A program made the position numbers and the translations under genes. DNA of 35,316 bases from positions 1-35,316 of the forward strand of contig NZ_CAJLKP010000065.1 of the NCBI RefSeq assembly GCF_905207245.1. Reading direction: 5' to 3'. Numbering within the stretch: position 1 is the first letter of the stretch; each line of letters opens with the position of its first letter. This DNA is from an uncultured Bacteroides sp. Lineage in GTDB: Bacteria; Bacteroidota; Bacteroidia; Bacteroidales; Bacteroidaceae. Shown piece after piece: positions 23,310 to 32,143 of the stretch. The notes under the pieces were generated by a model. The model was given only the letters and a program-made list of their open reading frames with translations, was not told the DNA's origin and did no database searches.

Positions 23310-24932
23310 TTACTGCACAACAAACTCGCACTGGGCTTTAACCGTTTCACCTGCAGCAGTAATCCCTTGCAAAGTGACCACATAACGCCCTTTCATATCC
23401 GACGTATAGAAACTAACGACATCCGTTGCAGGAGTGATTACCGGATTCCAGTAAAGCGTATGGCGAAAGTCAGGAACACGAGATTTCATTTGCTCCTCCG
23501 AGTCATATGCCGGTGCCTCAAAGGCAGGCCTATTCTGCGGGAACTCATAAGCAAACAGTTGGGAATTCTCGTCCAGACGCAATCCGGGAAGTGAACCCTT
23601 ATGTGTTATCAACGAAACAATTCCATCATACACTTTACCGCCAAATGTATATCTGCCACTATATTGGTGGATAAAATGCAATAAACGCGCATTATAGTCC
23701 AGCACTGTCTCATGGTTTTCAATAGGAACTCCATCTATCAGCACCAATGCTTTCAAACTACTAAAACGTTTCACATCCTCCTGCAATATCCTGATAATCG
23801 TTTCACCTTCCGATTTACTTACGCGTATTCCCATCACAAACTCAATGAATGCTTCACGCACCGTATTAAAACGGACGTATTCATCCAGGTTGTAACTGAT
23901 TGAAGGATAAAAATCATGCAATTGTTCCAGTATACTCCGGTTATGGGTAGAGTCGACCGGCAAGATGTGATGTAGTTGTGCTCCGATACTACGTTCTACC
24001 AATGCATCCTCATTATATGCCATACGAAGTTTCGGAAGTTTTGCGGGCAGTATCCCGGCAAAAGGAGAAGCTATTTCCAATCGAGCCCGGTGCCCTTTTC
24101 CCGGCAAAGCCGACAAAACAATTTCTTGCATATCCGTTATTCCCGAAGTATAAAAGGCATAAGTACCGTCAGGTTGTGATTGTCCGTCAAAAATCCGGAT
24201 GTCCTTACCCACACAAGACAACCGGGCATCCACAGAATCGGCAGACGCTCCTATCAACCTCCCGACTACTATATGTCCCTCACATTCGGCAATAAGATGA
24301 TTATCAGAAGCATTATCTGCTTTCAATGAATAGCCGGAGGTGGGAAAAGCAGGCAACACACAGTCTTTCCTCACTACAGATAAGGAAAGCTCCTTCATAT
24401 CGGATGACAATTGGGGTAATTTCAAAGTCACTCTGTTGCGGTTACCGTATACGGATTTATCTGTTGACAAACGTAAAGGAGAAGTAACCGGATTATCAGA
24501 AATCAAAGCTGCTGAATCCGTCAGGACTTCCACATAATCTTCCTCCATGGCTTGATTGGTATTCAGCACGGCAATGTATTTCTTCGGAAAACTATCTGCT
24601 GACTGGTTTCTCATATAACGGGTATATGCCGTAAGCTGATAAATGCCCGAATGCATGGTCTGAGAAAAACGGACACGCCCCCACCCTACACCATTTTGCA
24701 GGGCTATCTTACCCTGTGCATACATCTGGTGCATATCACTAATTTCCACATAAGCCACTTTACTTGTCAGACTTTCACGAAATGTGGAATCGGTAACACA
24801 GACCTTTATCCACAAATCTTCTCCCGCCAAATAATTATCCTTATCAGTATATATTCTCATATATTCAGTAATCTGAGCCTGCAAAGCCACTACTGAAATC
24901 AAACAAATGATGATAGATATTATTTTCTTCAT
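23310..24932 (-). CDS. Exported MG2-like protein of a TonB receptor operon
   Basis: 540 residues with a signal peptide (1-18, ALQAQ). Residues about 25-120 (MRIYTDKDNYLAGEDLWIKV, then VEISD, GVGWGRVRFS, SGIYQLTAYTRYMRN) resemble the MG2 domain of alpha-2-macroglobulin-like proteins. A later domain (about 440-475) recalls the TonB-receptor plug-like region of such Bacteroidota proteins, and FRHTLYWNP near the C-terminus is typical of the group. No thioester motif is seen, so it is not a true macroglobulin. It is the last gene of the operon with the DUF4249 lipoprotein (13 bp upstream) and the receptor. It probably acts in the periplasm or at the outer membrane. Function is unknown. I start at 24932, where the signal peptide begins. 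Confidence 0.72.
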   Translation of the reverse strand: MKKIISIIICLISVVALQAQITEYMRIYTDKDNYLAGEDLWIKVCVTDSTFRESLTSKVAYVEISDMHQMYAQGKIALQNGVGWGRVRFSQTMHSGIYQLTAYTRYMRNQSADSFPKKYIAVLNTNQAMEEDYVEVLTDSAALISDNPVTSPLRLSTDKSVYGNRNRVTLKLPQLSSDMKELSLSVVRKDCVLPAFPTSGYSLKADNASDNHLIAECEGHIVVGRLIGASADSVDARLSCVGKDIRIFDGQSQPDGTYAFYTSGITDMQEIVLSALPGKGHRARLEIASPFAGILPAKLPKLRMAYNEDALVERSIGAQLHHILPVDSTHNRSILEQLHDFYPSISYNLDEYVRFNTVREAFIEFVMGIRVSKSEGETIIRILQEDVKRFSSLKALVLIDGVPIENHETVLDYNARLLHFIHQYSGRYTFGGKVYDGIVSLITHKGSLPGLRLDENSQLFAYEFPQNRPAFEAPAYDSEEQMKSRVPDFRHTLYWNPVITPATDVVSFYTSDMKGRYVVTLQGITAAGETVKAQCEFVVQ

Positions 24933-24945
24933 GATACTTCTGATA

Positions 24946-26094
24946 TTAATATTCTCTGTCCGGTAACGGCCAGAAAGAAGGTTTATTGAGAGTTGCCCCC
25001 AAAGCACGAACGTCTGTACATTCTTTTTGGGCCCACTGATAGGTCATCATGTCAAGATAAGCAATACGATATCCATCCATATATAAATCATAGTCAGTTC
25101 TGCCAGCTATCTCGTCATCCGCCAGATAGTCACAATCATACGGATTGTCATATTGTATATCATTAGTCGAAATATAAAGCCGGTATTCACTTACATTCAT
25201 ATTGACTCCCACATAACCTATCGCTTGTTTATCCGGATCGCTGCAAGTGATATTTGTAGGCAACTCCGACGGCTGGGGAGTAAACAACCCACCCATACTC
25301 TCACTCTGTTTCGCCTTATTCTCATAATACTCGAATTCTCCTTTTGACAAAGCTCTCTGTGTAATCAACGTACTGTAATAATATGAAACTCTGATATTGT
25401 CGGAAGCAATAGAATACATCCTTTTATTCTTCAACAGATTCTCTACATTCGACTCTGTAGAACCTACAAGTGTTTTACTGGATTCGGCATGACTCCAACC
25501 TTGTGCATAAGGAGCTTTTTCAAAAGTCTGAATCGTCTCTGTCATCGGGTCGTAAATCCACCTGGAATAAAATGCCGTTCTCACTTCCCAGTCTTCTTCA
25601 TAAGTCCAGATATAATATACCGTGCCGTCTGCTTTCTGTGTAGAAAGACGTATATATATAGTGCCATAATTCTCCGGCTGTTCAAAGGTGACATCGGCAA
25701 TTGCAGGAGTCTCTACCGGATACTGAAGTTCAGAGGTATAGGTATCCTCTTCATATTTCACTTCCAGTCCATAACGGACCTGCTTATTCAGTGTTCCAAT
25801 CTGTACCTGATAACGGCCATCGCCAATAGAAGTTCCTGTGATGCGCGAACCGTCATCTCCTACCACACCAACATCGGCAACAATCTGGTTATATCCTTCG
25901 GGCAAGCCTTCCTCATTCAGAGAAAAGGTACGGCTCAATGCAAACACCACGGTACTGTCCGAAATGATATTGCCTTCAATCACCAACAACCCTACACCAC
26001 CATCCGGAAGTTTCGCATTAAATTCATCAACACAGTTACTCAAAGTAAACAATAGTAAACCTGCCAGAACTAATATATTCATTCTTTTCTTCAT
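24946..26094 (-). CDS. DUF4249 family lipoprotein
   Basis: 382 residues with a lipoprotein signal (MKKRMNILVLAGLLLFTLSNC), acylated Cys21 followed by VDEF. The body starts with LLVIEGNIISDSTVVFALSRTFSL, the usual beta-sandwich opening of DUF4249. It holds DGRYQVQIGTLN and the C-terminal YDCDYLADDEIAGRTDYDLYMDG. DUF4249 proteins are commonly encoded next to STN-containing TonB receptors in Bacteroidota and are presumed surface partners, as SusD is to SusC, but no ligand is known to me. It starts 5 bp after the receptor gene and is clearly cotranscribed. Confidence 0.88.
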   Translation of the reverse strand: MKKRMNILVLAGLLLFTLSNCVDEFNAKLPDGGVGLLVIEGNIISDSTVVFALSRTFSLNEEGLPEGYNQIVADVGVVGDDGSRITGTSIGDGRYQVQIGTLNKQVRYGLEVKYEEDTYTSELQYPVETPAIADVTFEQPENYGTIYIRLSTQKADGTVYYIWTYEEDWEVRTAFYSRWIYDPMTETIQTFEKAPYAQGWSHAESSKTLVGSTESNVENLLKNKRMYSIASDNIRVSYYYSTLITQRALSKGEFEYYENKAKQSESMGGLFTPQPSELPTNITCSDPDKQAIGYVGVNMNVSEYRLYISTNDIQYDNPYDCDYLADDEIAGRTDYDLYMDGYRIAYLDMMTYQWAQKECTDVRALGATLNKPSFWPLPDREY

Positions 26095-26099
26095 ACCGT

Positions 26100-28832
26100 T
26101 CAGAATTTAATGTTATAAGTAATAAATGGAATGGGAGCGCCAAAAATGGACATCCTATATCCTTGTATTTTACCCTTTTCAGATACATAATAAATGGAAT
26201 AAACATTCTTTCTTCCGGTCAGGTTATAGATACCGAAAGAAATAGAACTATGCGTCAACAAAGTCAGATGGTGACTTGGCTCTACATTGAAAGCAAGGTC
26301 AAGGCGGAAGTAATCGGGAACCCGATAACTATTACGATCCGTGTAATACACTTGCATAGACTTCAAACCTTGGTCATAGTATTGTCCGGCGGGGATGGTG
26401 GTAGGACGTCCCGTGCTGTAATCCATATTGAAAGACAGGCTATAGCGGCGGGTGAACTTATAGTTTCCCACCAGCTTGAAGTCATGCGGTTTGTCATATT
26501 CCGTCGGATACCATTCACCATTATTGACGGGGCGGGCTATACGTGGGTCATTCTGCCGCAGAAAAGTACGGGAATAAGTGTAGCTTACCCATCCGTTCAA
26601 CTTACCGGCTGGTTTCTTAACCTGGAACTCAACGCCATAGGCATAACCTTCCGTATTTATCACATCCGTTTCCAGGTGATGATTCATCACTAACTTGGCA
26701 GAACTGCGATAATCCAGATAATCATTGAGTTTCTTGTAATAGCCTTCCACTGATAATTCCAATACCTGTCCGGGAGTATTATAATAGGCACCTGCCGCCA
26801 ACTGCCAGCCATTTTGAGGTTTTATATTAGTATCACTCAGCTTCCATGTATCCGTGGGCGACATAATCGTAGTGTTCGACACCTTATGAATATATTGGCG
26901 CATCGTGTTGAAACCTGCCTTTACTGAGAAGTCATCATTGAAAGCATACCGGGCAGATAGTCTGAGCTCCGGTCCCTGATAGGTTTTAACTACTTTTCCG
27001 CTACTTACTGATACTGAATCGACAAGGGTAGCAGAAGAGGGAAGCATGCCATCCTGATAAGTATAATAAGTGCGTGGACCCAAGAGATTGAACATGGAAT
27101 AGCGTATACCTGCATTCACGGATAGCTTAGGGGTTATTTCCCATTGATCTCCGATGTAAATGGCACTTTCCAGTGCTTTGTCCTTTTGAAGTTGGTCCCA
27201 TTTCACCAGTGAGTTCTCATGCAACGGCTCATAAGTTCCCGAATTTATATTGTAAAACTGGCTCATTAGTCCGAAATTCAACGTATGGGCATCATTGAGG
27301 GTGTAAGTGAAATCCGCTTTTCCAAACCATTGGTTAATGGCGAATGACAACCGGGCGGCGGCTGTTTCTTCCACACTTTCGTCATTCCGGTAATCGTAAT
27401 GGTCATAACCGAAAGAGAAATTCCCGGTCAGCTTCTCGGAGAATATGCTTCTCAAGTTCGCTGAGAAGTTCATATTGTTGTAGGCATACTTCTGGTTATC
27501 GTTAAAAGCAAAACGATCATGACTGTAATAGCCGTATACATTCAGTTTATTCCGCTCATTCAATGTATGCGAGAACACACCCCCTAAATCATAAAATCCG
27601 GCTTTTCCGTCACGGTATCCGCTCTTCTCGGGCAGCAACTTCATAATCCAGTCCGAGTAAGTGGTGCGTCCACTCAAAAGAAGCGATGTTTTCTCTTTAA
27701 TGATGGGTATTTCAAGATTCAGCTTACTGGTCACAATTCCGATACCTGCCGACCCCGTAAACTTCTCCTTACTGGCTTCTTTACTGGTGACATTCAGTAC
27801 AGAGGCTATGCGTCCCCCGTATTGGCTGGGAATACTACTCTTATAGAGTTCCGCATCTTTTATCATATCCGAGTTAAAAGCGGTGAAGAAGCCGAACAAA
27901 TGGTTAGGATTATAAATTGTTCCGTTATTCAACATCAACAGGTTTTGATCCGCAGCACTTCCGCGCACATTGTATCCGCTGGACGCTTCACCTACTGTTT
28001 TGATGCCCGGAAGAGTCTGAAGCATCTTCAGCACATCCACCTCACCCATAGCCGTAGGGATATTTTTCAGTAAGCCGGGCTGAAACTTTTCCATACCCAA
28101 CTGGGTACTTCTCACATTTTGCACACGTCCTGAAACGATAACGACTTCGTCCAGTAAGTGGTTCTCTTCTTCCAGCTCTATATGGGCAATTCCATCTCCA
28201 TACACCATTAATTGCCGACGAGTCTCTTTAATATTCACCCCATTGATTTCAATAGTATTGTACCCTACAGGCAGTTTAATCGTGAAATTCCCCTGTCGAT
28301 CCGTAGCAGTGGCAACCCACGGTTCCCTGTGGATGATATTGATACCCTCCAGATTCTGTCCGGATTTAAAATCCGTCACTCTTCCGGTCAACGTCACCAT
28401 CTCTTCAGAAGAAGGCTTATACTTATTTCCTATTTCATATACTTTATTCTCAGAAGAAGATTTCACTATAGGAACAAAAGAAGAGGATTGCTCATCATCC
28501 ATTTTTTTTTCACCTTTCAGAGCCGGAGTAAGGGTCGTAGACAAATATGCATCCGGAAGAATAAATATCTGGTTCCCATACACGCTGACTTTGTAGCGTG
28601 TGCCAGTCAATGCCTGCCGCAAACTCTCGGCAGTAGGTTTTGCTGTCTCGCTCTTCTTCACTTTGAAAGGATCTGCAATCGTCGTATAAATACGGCAAGA
28701 GGTACTTTTTTCAACAGCATCTATCAGTTCAAAAATAGAAATACTATCTGTTGGCAGTTGCTGCGCCCATACGGCAAAAGGGGATATAAGCAACAGAACG
28801 ACTGTTATATATCTTATAGAATGTACTTTCAT
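26100..28832 (-). CDS. TonB-dependent outer-membrane receptor with N-terminal STN-like domain
   Basis: 910 residues. After the signal peptide (1-23, VWAQ) there is an STN-like segment (about 30-95, SISIFELIDAVEKSTSCRIY to YGNQIFIL). A carboxypeptidase-regulatory-like beta-sandwich (about 146-222, VTLTGRVTDFKSGQNLEGIN) follows. The plug (about 225-350) has VRGSAADQNLLMLNNGTIYN, and a 22-strand-type barrel closes the chain, ending TYNIKF. No SusD gene accompanies it, so it is a DUF4249-partnered receptor rather than SusC. STN domains usually signal through FecR/sigma pairs, none of which is in the window. The substrate is unknown; it need not be a glycan. It follows the 229-residue protein after 2 bp. 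Confidence 0.92.
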   Translation of the reverse strand: MKVHSIRYITVVLLLISPFAVWAQQLPTDSISIFELIDAVEKSTSCRIYTTIADPFKVKKSETAKPTAESLRQALTGTRYKVSVYGNQIFILPDAYLSTTLTPALKGEKKMDDEQSSSFVPIVKSSSENKVYEIGNKYKPSSEEMVTLTGRVTDFKSGQNLEGINIIHREPWVATATDRQGNFTIKLPVGYNTIEINGVNIKETRRQLMVYGDGIAHIELEEENHLLDEVVIVSGRVQNVRSTQLGMEKFQPGLLKNIPTAMGEVDVLKMLQTLPGIKTVGEASSGYNVRGSAADQNLLMLNNGTIYNPNHLFGFFTAFNSDMIKDAELYKSSIPSQYGGRIASVLNVTSKEASKEKFTGSAGIGIVTSKLNLEIPIIKEKTSLLLSGRTTYSDWIMKLLPEKSGYRDGKAGFYDLGGVFSHTLNERNKLNVYGYYSHDRFAFNDNQKYAYNNMNFSANLRSIFSEKLTGNFSFGYDHYDYRNDESVEETAAARLSFAINQWFGKADFTYTLNDAHTLNFGLMSQFYNINSGTYEPLHENSLVKWDQLQKDKALESAIYIGDQWEITPKLSVNAGIRYSMFNLLGPRTYYTYQDGMLPSSATLVDSVSVSSGKVVKTYQGPELRLSARYAFNDDFSVKAGFNTMRQYIHKVSNTTIMSPTDTWKLSDTNIKPQNGWQLAAGAYYNTPGQVLELSVEGYYKKLNDYLDYRSSAKLVMNHHLETDVINTEGYAYGVEFQVKKPAGKLNGWVSYTYSRTFLRQNDPRIARPVNNGEWYPTEYDKPHDFKLVGNYKFTRRYSLSFNMDYSTGRPTTIPAGQYYDQGLKSMQVYYTDRNSYRVPDYFRLDLAFNVEPSHHLTLLTHSSISFGIYNLTGRKNVYSIYYVSEKGKIQGYRMSIFGAPIPFITYNIKF

Positions 28833-28834
28833 AG

Positions 28835-29524
28835 CTATTTCTTATTAATCAGAGAGTCAGCATATTGTGTCATTGCAGTCAAGGACTCAGCACGGTGAGC
28901 AATACCAAAGTTCAGGTCTTGTTCTCTTGCATACTTCTTTAATTGTTTCTTATAAACCGGAAAGAGTTTAAGAAAACTGGAACGGGAAGTTACTATATAT
29001 TCTGTATTATCTTTGGACAACACAAAACGCGCACTTTTCTCAAATTTCCTATAACTAATCCTATTTTTTTCAACAGACGCTCCCAACCTACACAAAACAT
29101 ATTGCGTCAGCTTCATCTGCGGAGCATCATACAGCAACGCAGCGTAAGTATCCTCATGAGGCATAAACTTCTTCGCACCAATAATGAAGTAATCCACTTT
29201 CCTCATATCCACCTGAAGAAGTATCCGTTTTTCGGGAGTAATCACAATCAACTGTTTCTTATAGGTATCATACCGAAGCTGCACATCAGCATACAATAGA
29301 CCCTGATAACAAATTGCACCTTTCTGAAATTCATCCGTATCCCAATAAGGATGGTTTATATAAAAATAAGGGCTATAGCCAACTTCTACTTTATTGGTAT
29401 AAAGAGCAGCATAATCTCCTACCGTTTTTTTGAACTCCTCAAAAAAAGACTGCTGCGTATACCCCGGAGTAAGGATACAGAATGTGCATAACAGAATTAG
29501 TAATTGTGTTTTTCGAATATTCAT
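28835..29524 (-). CDS. Unrecognised exported protein heading the TonB receptor operon
   Basis: 229 residues with a signal peptide (1-23, PGYTQQ). I do not recognise the family. It is rich in Tyr, Lys and Phe, with a beta-rich middle (YQGLLYADVQLRYDTYKKQL, then LIVITPEKRILLQVDM) and a Lys-rich helical C-terminus. No metal or catalytic motif stands out. It lies 2 bp before the TonB receptor, so translation may be coupled, and it is the first gene of a four-gene envelope operon. No consensus promoter was found just upstream; the best is a TATTTTTA-like box near 29556, one base off. It may be a periplasmic accessory or assembly factor for the receptor; this is inferred from position only. Confidence 0.7.
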   Translation of the reverse strand: MNIRKTQLLILLCTFCILTPGYTQQSFFEEFKKTVGDYAALYTNKVEVGYSPYFYINHPYWDTDEFQKGAICYQGLLYADVQLRYDTYKKQLIVITPEKRILLQVDMRKVDYFIIGAKKFMPHEDTYAALLYDAPQMKLTQYVLCRLGASVEKNRISYRKFEKSARFVLSKDNTEYIVTSRSSFLKLFPVYKKQLKKYAREQDLNFGIAHRAESLTAMTQYADSLINKK

Positions 29525-29633
29525 GGAGCATCTGGATTAAAAGGAAGTTTATTGTCTAAAAATAGATAATATATATAGAACTAATAACAATTCGGAGTAT
29601 CTATTTAGGTTTATTAAATATTCCGATTCAAGT

Positions 29634-29861
29634 TTAGCGATTATACATGACAGGGCGAGATAATTCTCCCGAATATTCTACTTGTAAGTTTTCACCCGGA
29701 ACATCTAACTTCACATTGATTAACATGATGTTTCGTCCATCCACCACCGACACCTCAGCATTTTCTGTTTGAATAGACGAATTCTTCACTATGACCAGTC
29801 CGTTTACATCCTGCATTCTTATCAGTTTTTTGTATTTCGCACCCCTTAATTGAAACTTCAC
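29634..29861 (-). pseudogene. Probable C-terminal remnant of a beta-helix (pectinase-like) protein
   Basis: A 75-codon open frame that begins with GTG straight after an in-frame TAA; an internal ATG at 29816 is the only other start. The sequence reads as rungs of a right-handed beta-helix: VNGLVIVKNSSIQ, NAEVSVVDGRNIMLINVKL, spaced about 20-24 residues, as in GH28 and pectate-lyase-like proteins. No signal peptide or catalytic motif is present. Position between SusD and the TonB operon suggests a decayed enzyme gene of the pectin locus. It could alternatively be a small real protein, but the absence of a good start argues against it. The flanks (29525-29633, 29862-29920) hold nothing else recognisable. 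Confidence 0.45.
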
Positions 29862-29920
29862 TTAGTGGCGACTCAAGGATACAAACTTTCGCCACCGCCT
29901 GCACGACTACGTCTGGTTTT

Positions 29921-29958
29921 GAAAAAAAGACCTTGGAAAAGTTTCCTTCTCCAAGGTC
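29921..29958 (-). terminator. Rho-independent terminator of the susCD operon
   Basis: On the minus strand, GACCTTGGA (29958-29950) and TCCAAGGTC (29937-29929) form a 9-bp stem with a 12-nt loop, followed by seven T. It lies 21 bp after the SusD stop and shows that transcription of susCD largely ends here, before the beta-helix remnant. Confidence 0.92.
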
Positions 29959-29978
29959 AAATCTATTATTGAATATTT

Positions 29979-32108
29979 TTATTCAGCCTCATATCCCGGA
30001 TTTTGCAAAGCTTTTTTCTCTGCTGCTGTCAGATTCTTACCACTTTCATTTGTCAAAGCGTCAATGAAAGTCTGTGGAATTGGACGGAGCAGATGCTTTT
30101 CAGCAACATTAGGCGCTGCCTCAGGATTGTACAATTTAGCGCGTTTTAGCAGAGTTTTGGTACGGCTTAATTCATCCCAACGATTCCATTCGCCCAAACA
30201 CTCACGGGTACGTTCGTTTAATATAAAGTTAATCAAACGATCTTTTACATCAGTACAACCTAATTCTGCCAATACAGCTTCATCTTCTTCGGGCAACTGC
30301 TGATAGCTGGTAATTTGCAGACTTGAAGGTGTCTTATTTACAGAACGATCAACACCAGTCGATAAGAAATAAGTATTCTTTTGAATGAATGATGCATTGA
30401 AAGCCTGTGCATTCGTCAATTTAGCCCCATTCTCATCTACACATTTACCTAATGTAGCAGTAGCTGTAGAGTTGGATGTGAAAGCCATAGAACCATCTGT
30501 ATAATACTCACGATCTTCACCATCTTTCCATTCAGCACGCTTACGCAATACGTTCACAGTAGAAATTGCATCTTGGTAATCGCCCAATCTAACCTGTGCC
30601 TCTGCCTTAACCAAATAAGTTTCGCCACTACGTGCCATGATAACATCACGGTGTGCATCACCTTTCTCACCTGTACGAGAGCCATCATCTGTTTTGTTGA
30701 TGCCACAGAAGACGTTAGACTGGCTGGGGTCGCCACTTACACCATAAGTATTCAATACATATTTACCATTCAGGAACAACGGAAATACGTTAGGAACCCA
30801 TTTACCTGTTTCAGGATTTACGAAAGAGTGTGGTTGAGCACCACGTCCATATGTTCCGTAAGGAGCATTATCAAACGTTGTATCACTTTTCTTATTCAGA
30901 ATAAAGATAATACCTTCATCACCTAAGGTAGGTACCTGATCGGCAGTAATTCCATTTTCACTCATTACATTTGCTGCCTTCTTAGCAATGCTGTTCAAAC
31001 CGTAAATAGTCTTAAACGTCTTCCACATACGGGCATCGTTCACATTGTCGAATATAGAATAAGCATATTCCGTAGGACGACAACGTTGAAAGTCCATACC
31101 ACCAATGTATTGTCCACGCTGTGTCCAACCACCGGAGAAGTTAGAGAATTGTGGATTAAAGTAGTTATAAGTACGGTTACCATAGCGTCCCACTGTTGAA
31201 CTATCATCATTGTGCAACGCTGCCATCAAGATTTCAGCATCACCTTCATTCTTACAATCCACACCGGTCCATTCAGAATAAAGTGTATTATAATCTTTTG
31301 CCAACGGACATGCTGCTATCACCTCATCACAAAGCTTGATACATTTGTCAAGATCTGTTTTTGCAGGATATGCTGAGTTCCAGTCAGCACAACGCTCAGA
31401 CTGACGATACAGTAATGCCTTAGCCAGGAAATGCGCCGCAGTGTACTTCGTCCATGTTCCATTACCACGCCATTTATCTGTCGGCAACAAGTTGTAAGCT
31501 TCTTCTAAGTCTGCAATGACCTGATTAAGTGTTTCTTCAGCACTTGAACGATTGAAGTTTCTCACAACACCGTCAGGAGGAGTTGTCTGGATAACCACAC
31601 CACCATATTGGGCAAACAAACGATAATAGTTGTAACCACGGAGGAAGTAAGCCTCTCCCATCGCTTTATTACGCGTTGTTTCATTGCTCAGTGTACTTGC
31701 CCTGGATATCAACAAATTGGCAGTAGAAATACCATAATACATTTCATCCCACAATGCAGAAACACCCGGACAGTTATCGTTTGCAGCACCACTCGCTTTC
31801 TTACAGTCCAATGGATTCAAACGATTATCATAAGTATTCCATGGTTCACTGGTCAAGTCGGCGCCATTTGTAAATTCGTCCGTTCCGTAAAGAGTGATGC
31901 CATAAGCCCATTCATAGCCAAAGTGCCAACGAAGATTACCATAAAGAGATGCCGCCATAGCAAGCACTCCTTCTTCTGTTTCAAGAATTCCATCAGTATA
32001 CATGTGTCCTGCGTCTTCTTTCAGAAAACTATCGCCGCATGAAGAGGTACCGGTTGCCAATACAAGCACCATCGTACCGAATAAAACTTTTTTTCTTATA
32101 TTTTTCAT
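29979..32108 (-). CDS. SusD/RagB family nutrient-binding outer-membrane lipoprotein
   Basis: 709 residues, longer than most SusD proteins (about 500-650). I start at the ATG at 32108, which gives a lipoprotein signal (MKNIRKKVLFGTMVLVLATG, lipobox TSSC, Cys24 then GDSF). SusD landmarks include the TPR-type helices AYFLRGYNYYRLFAQYGGV and NRSSAEETLNQVIADLEEAYNLL, and the C-terminal blocks FILNERTRECLGEWNRWDELSRT and HLLRPIPQTFIDA. It caps the SusC barrel at the cell surface and captures oligosaccharides. The gene is 35 bp after susC and ends at a strong terminator. The ligand is probably a pectic or arabinogalactan glycan, given the enzyme neighbours; sequence alone does not show it. Confidence 0.95.
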   Translation of the reverse strand: MKNIRKKVLFGTMVLVLATGTSSCGDSFLKEDAGHMYTDGILETEEGVLAMAASLYGNLRWHFGYEWAYGITLYGTDEFTNGADLTSEPWNTYDNRLNPLDCKKASGAANDNCPGVSALWDEMYYGISTANLLISRASTLSNETTRNKAMGEAYFLRGYNYYRLFAQYGGVVIQTTPPDGVVRNFNRSSAEETLNQVIADLEEAYNLLPTDKWRGNGTWTKYTAAHFLAKALLYRQSERCADWNSAYPAKTDLDKCIKLCDEVIAACPLAKDYNTLYSEWTGVDCKNEGDAEILMAALHNDDSSTVGRYGNRTYNYFNPQFSNFSGGWTQRGQYIGGMDFQRCRPTEYAYSIFDNVNDARMWKTFKTIYGLNSIAKKAANVMSENGITADQVPTLGDEGIIFILNKKSDTTFDNAPYGTYGRGAQPHSFVNPETGKWVPNVFPLFLNGKYVLNTYGVSGDPSQSNVFCGINKTDDGSRTGEKGDAHRDVIMARSGETYLVKAEAQVRLGDYQDAISTVNVLRKRAEWKDGEDREYYTDGSMAFTSNSTATATLGKCVDENGAKLTNAQAFNASFIQKNTYFLSTGVDRSVNKTPSSLQITSYQQLPEEDEAVLAELGCTDVKDRLINFILNERTRECLGEWNRWDELSRTKTLLKRAKLYNPEAAPNVAEKHLLRPIPQTFIDALTNESGKNLTAAEKKALQNPGYEAE

Positions 32109-32143
32109 GATATATTCCATTTTATATTTATTATTCTTTGACT

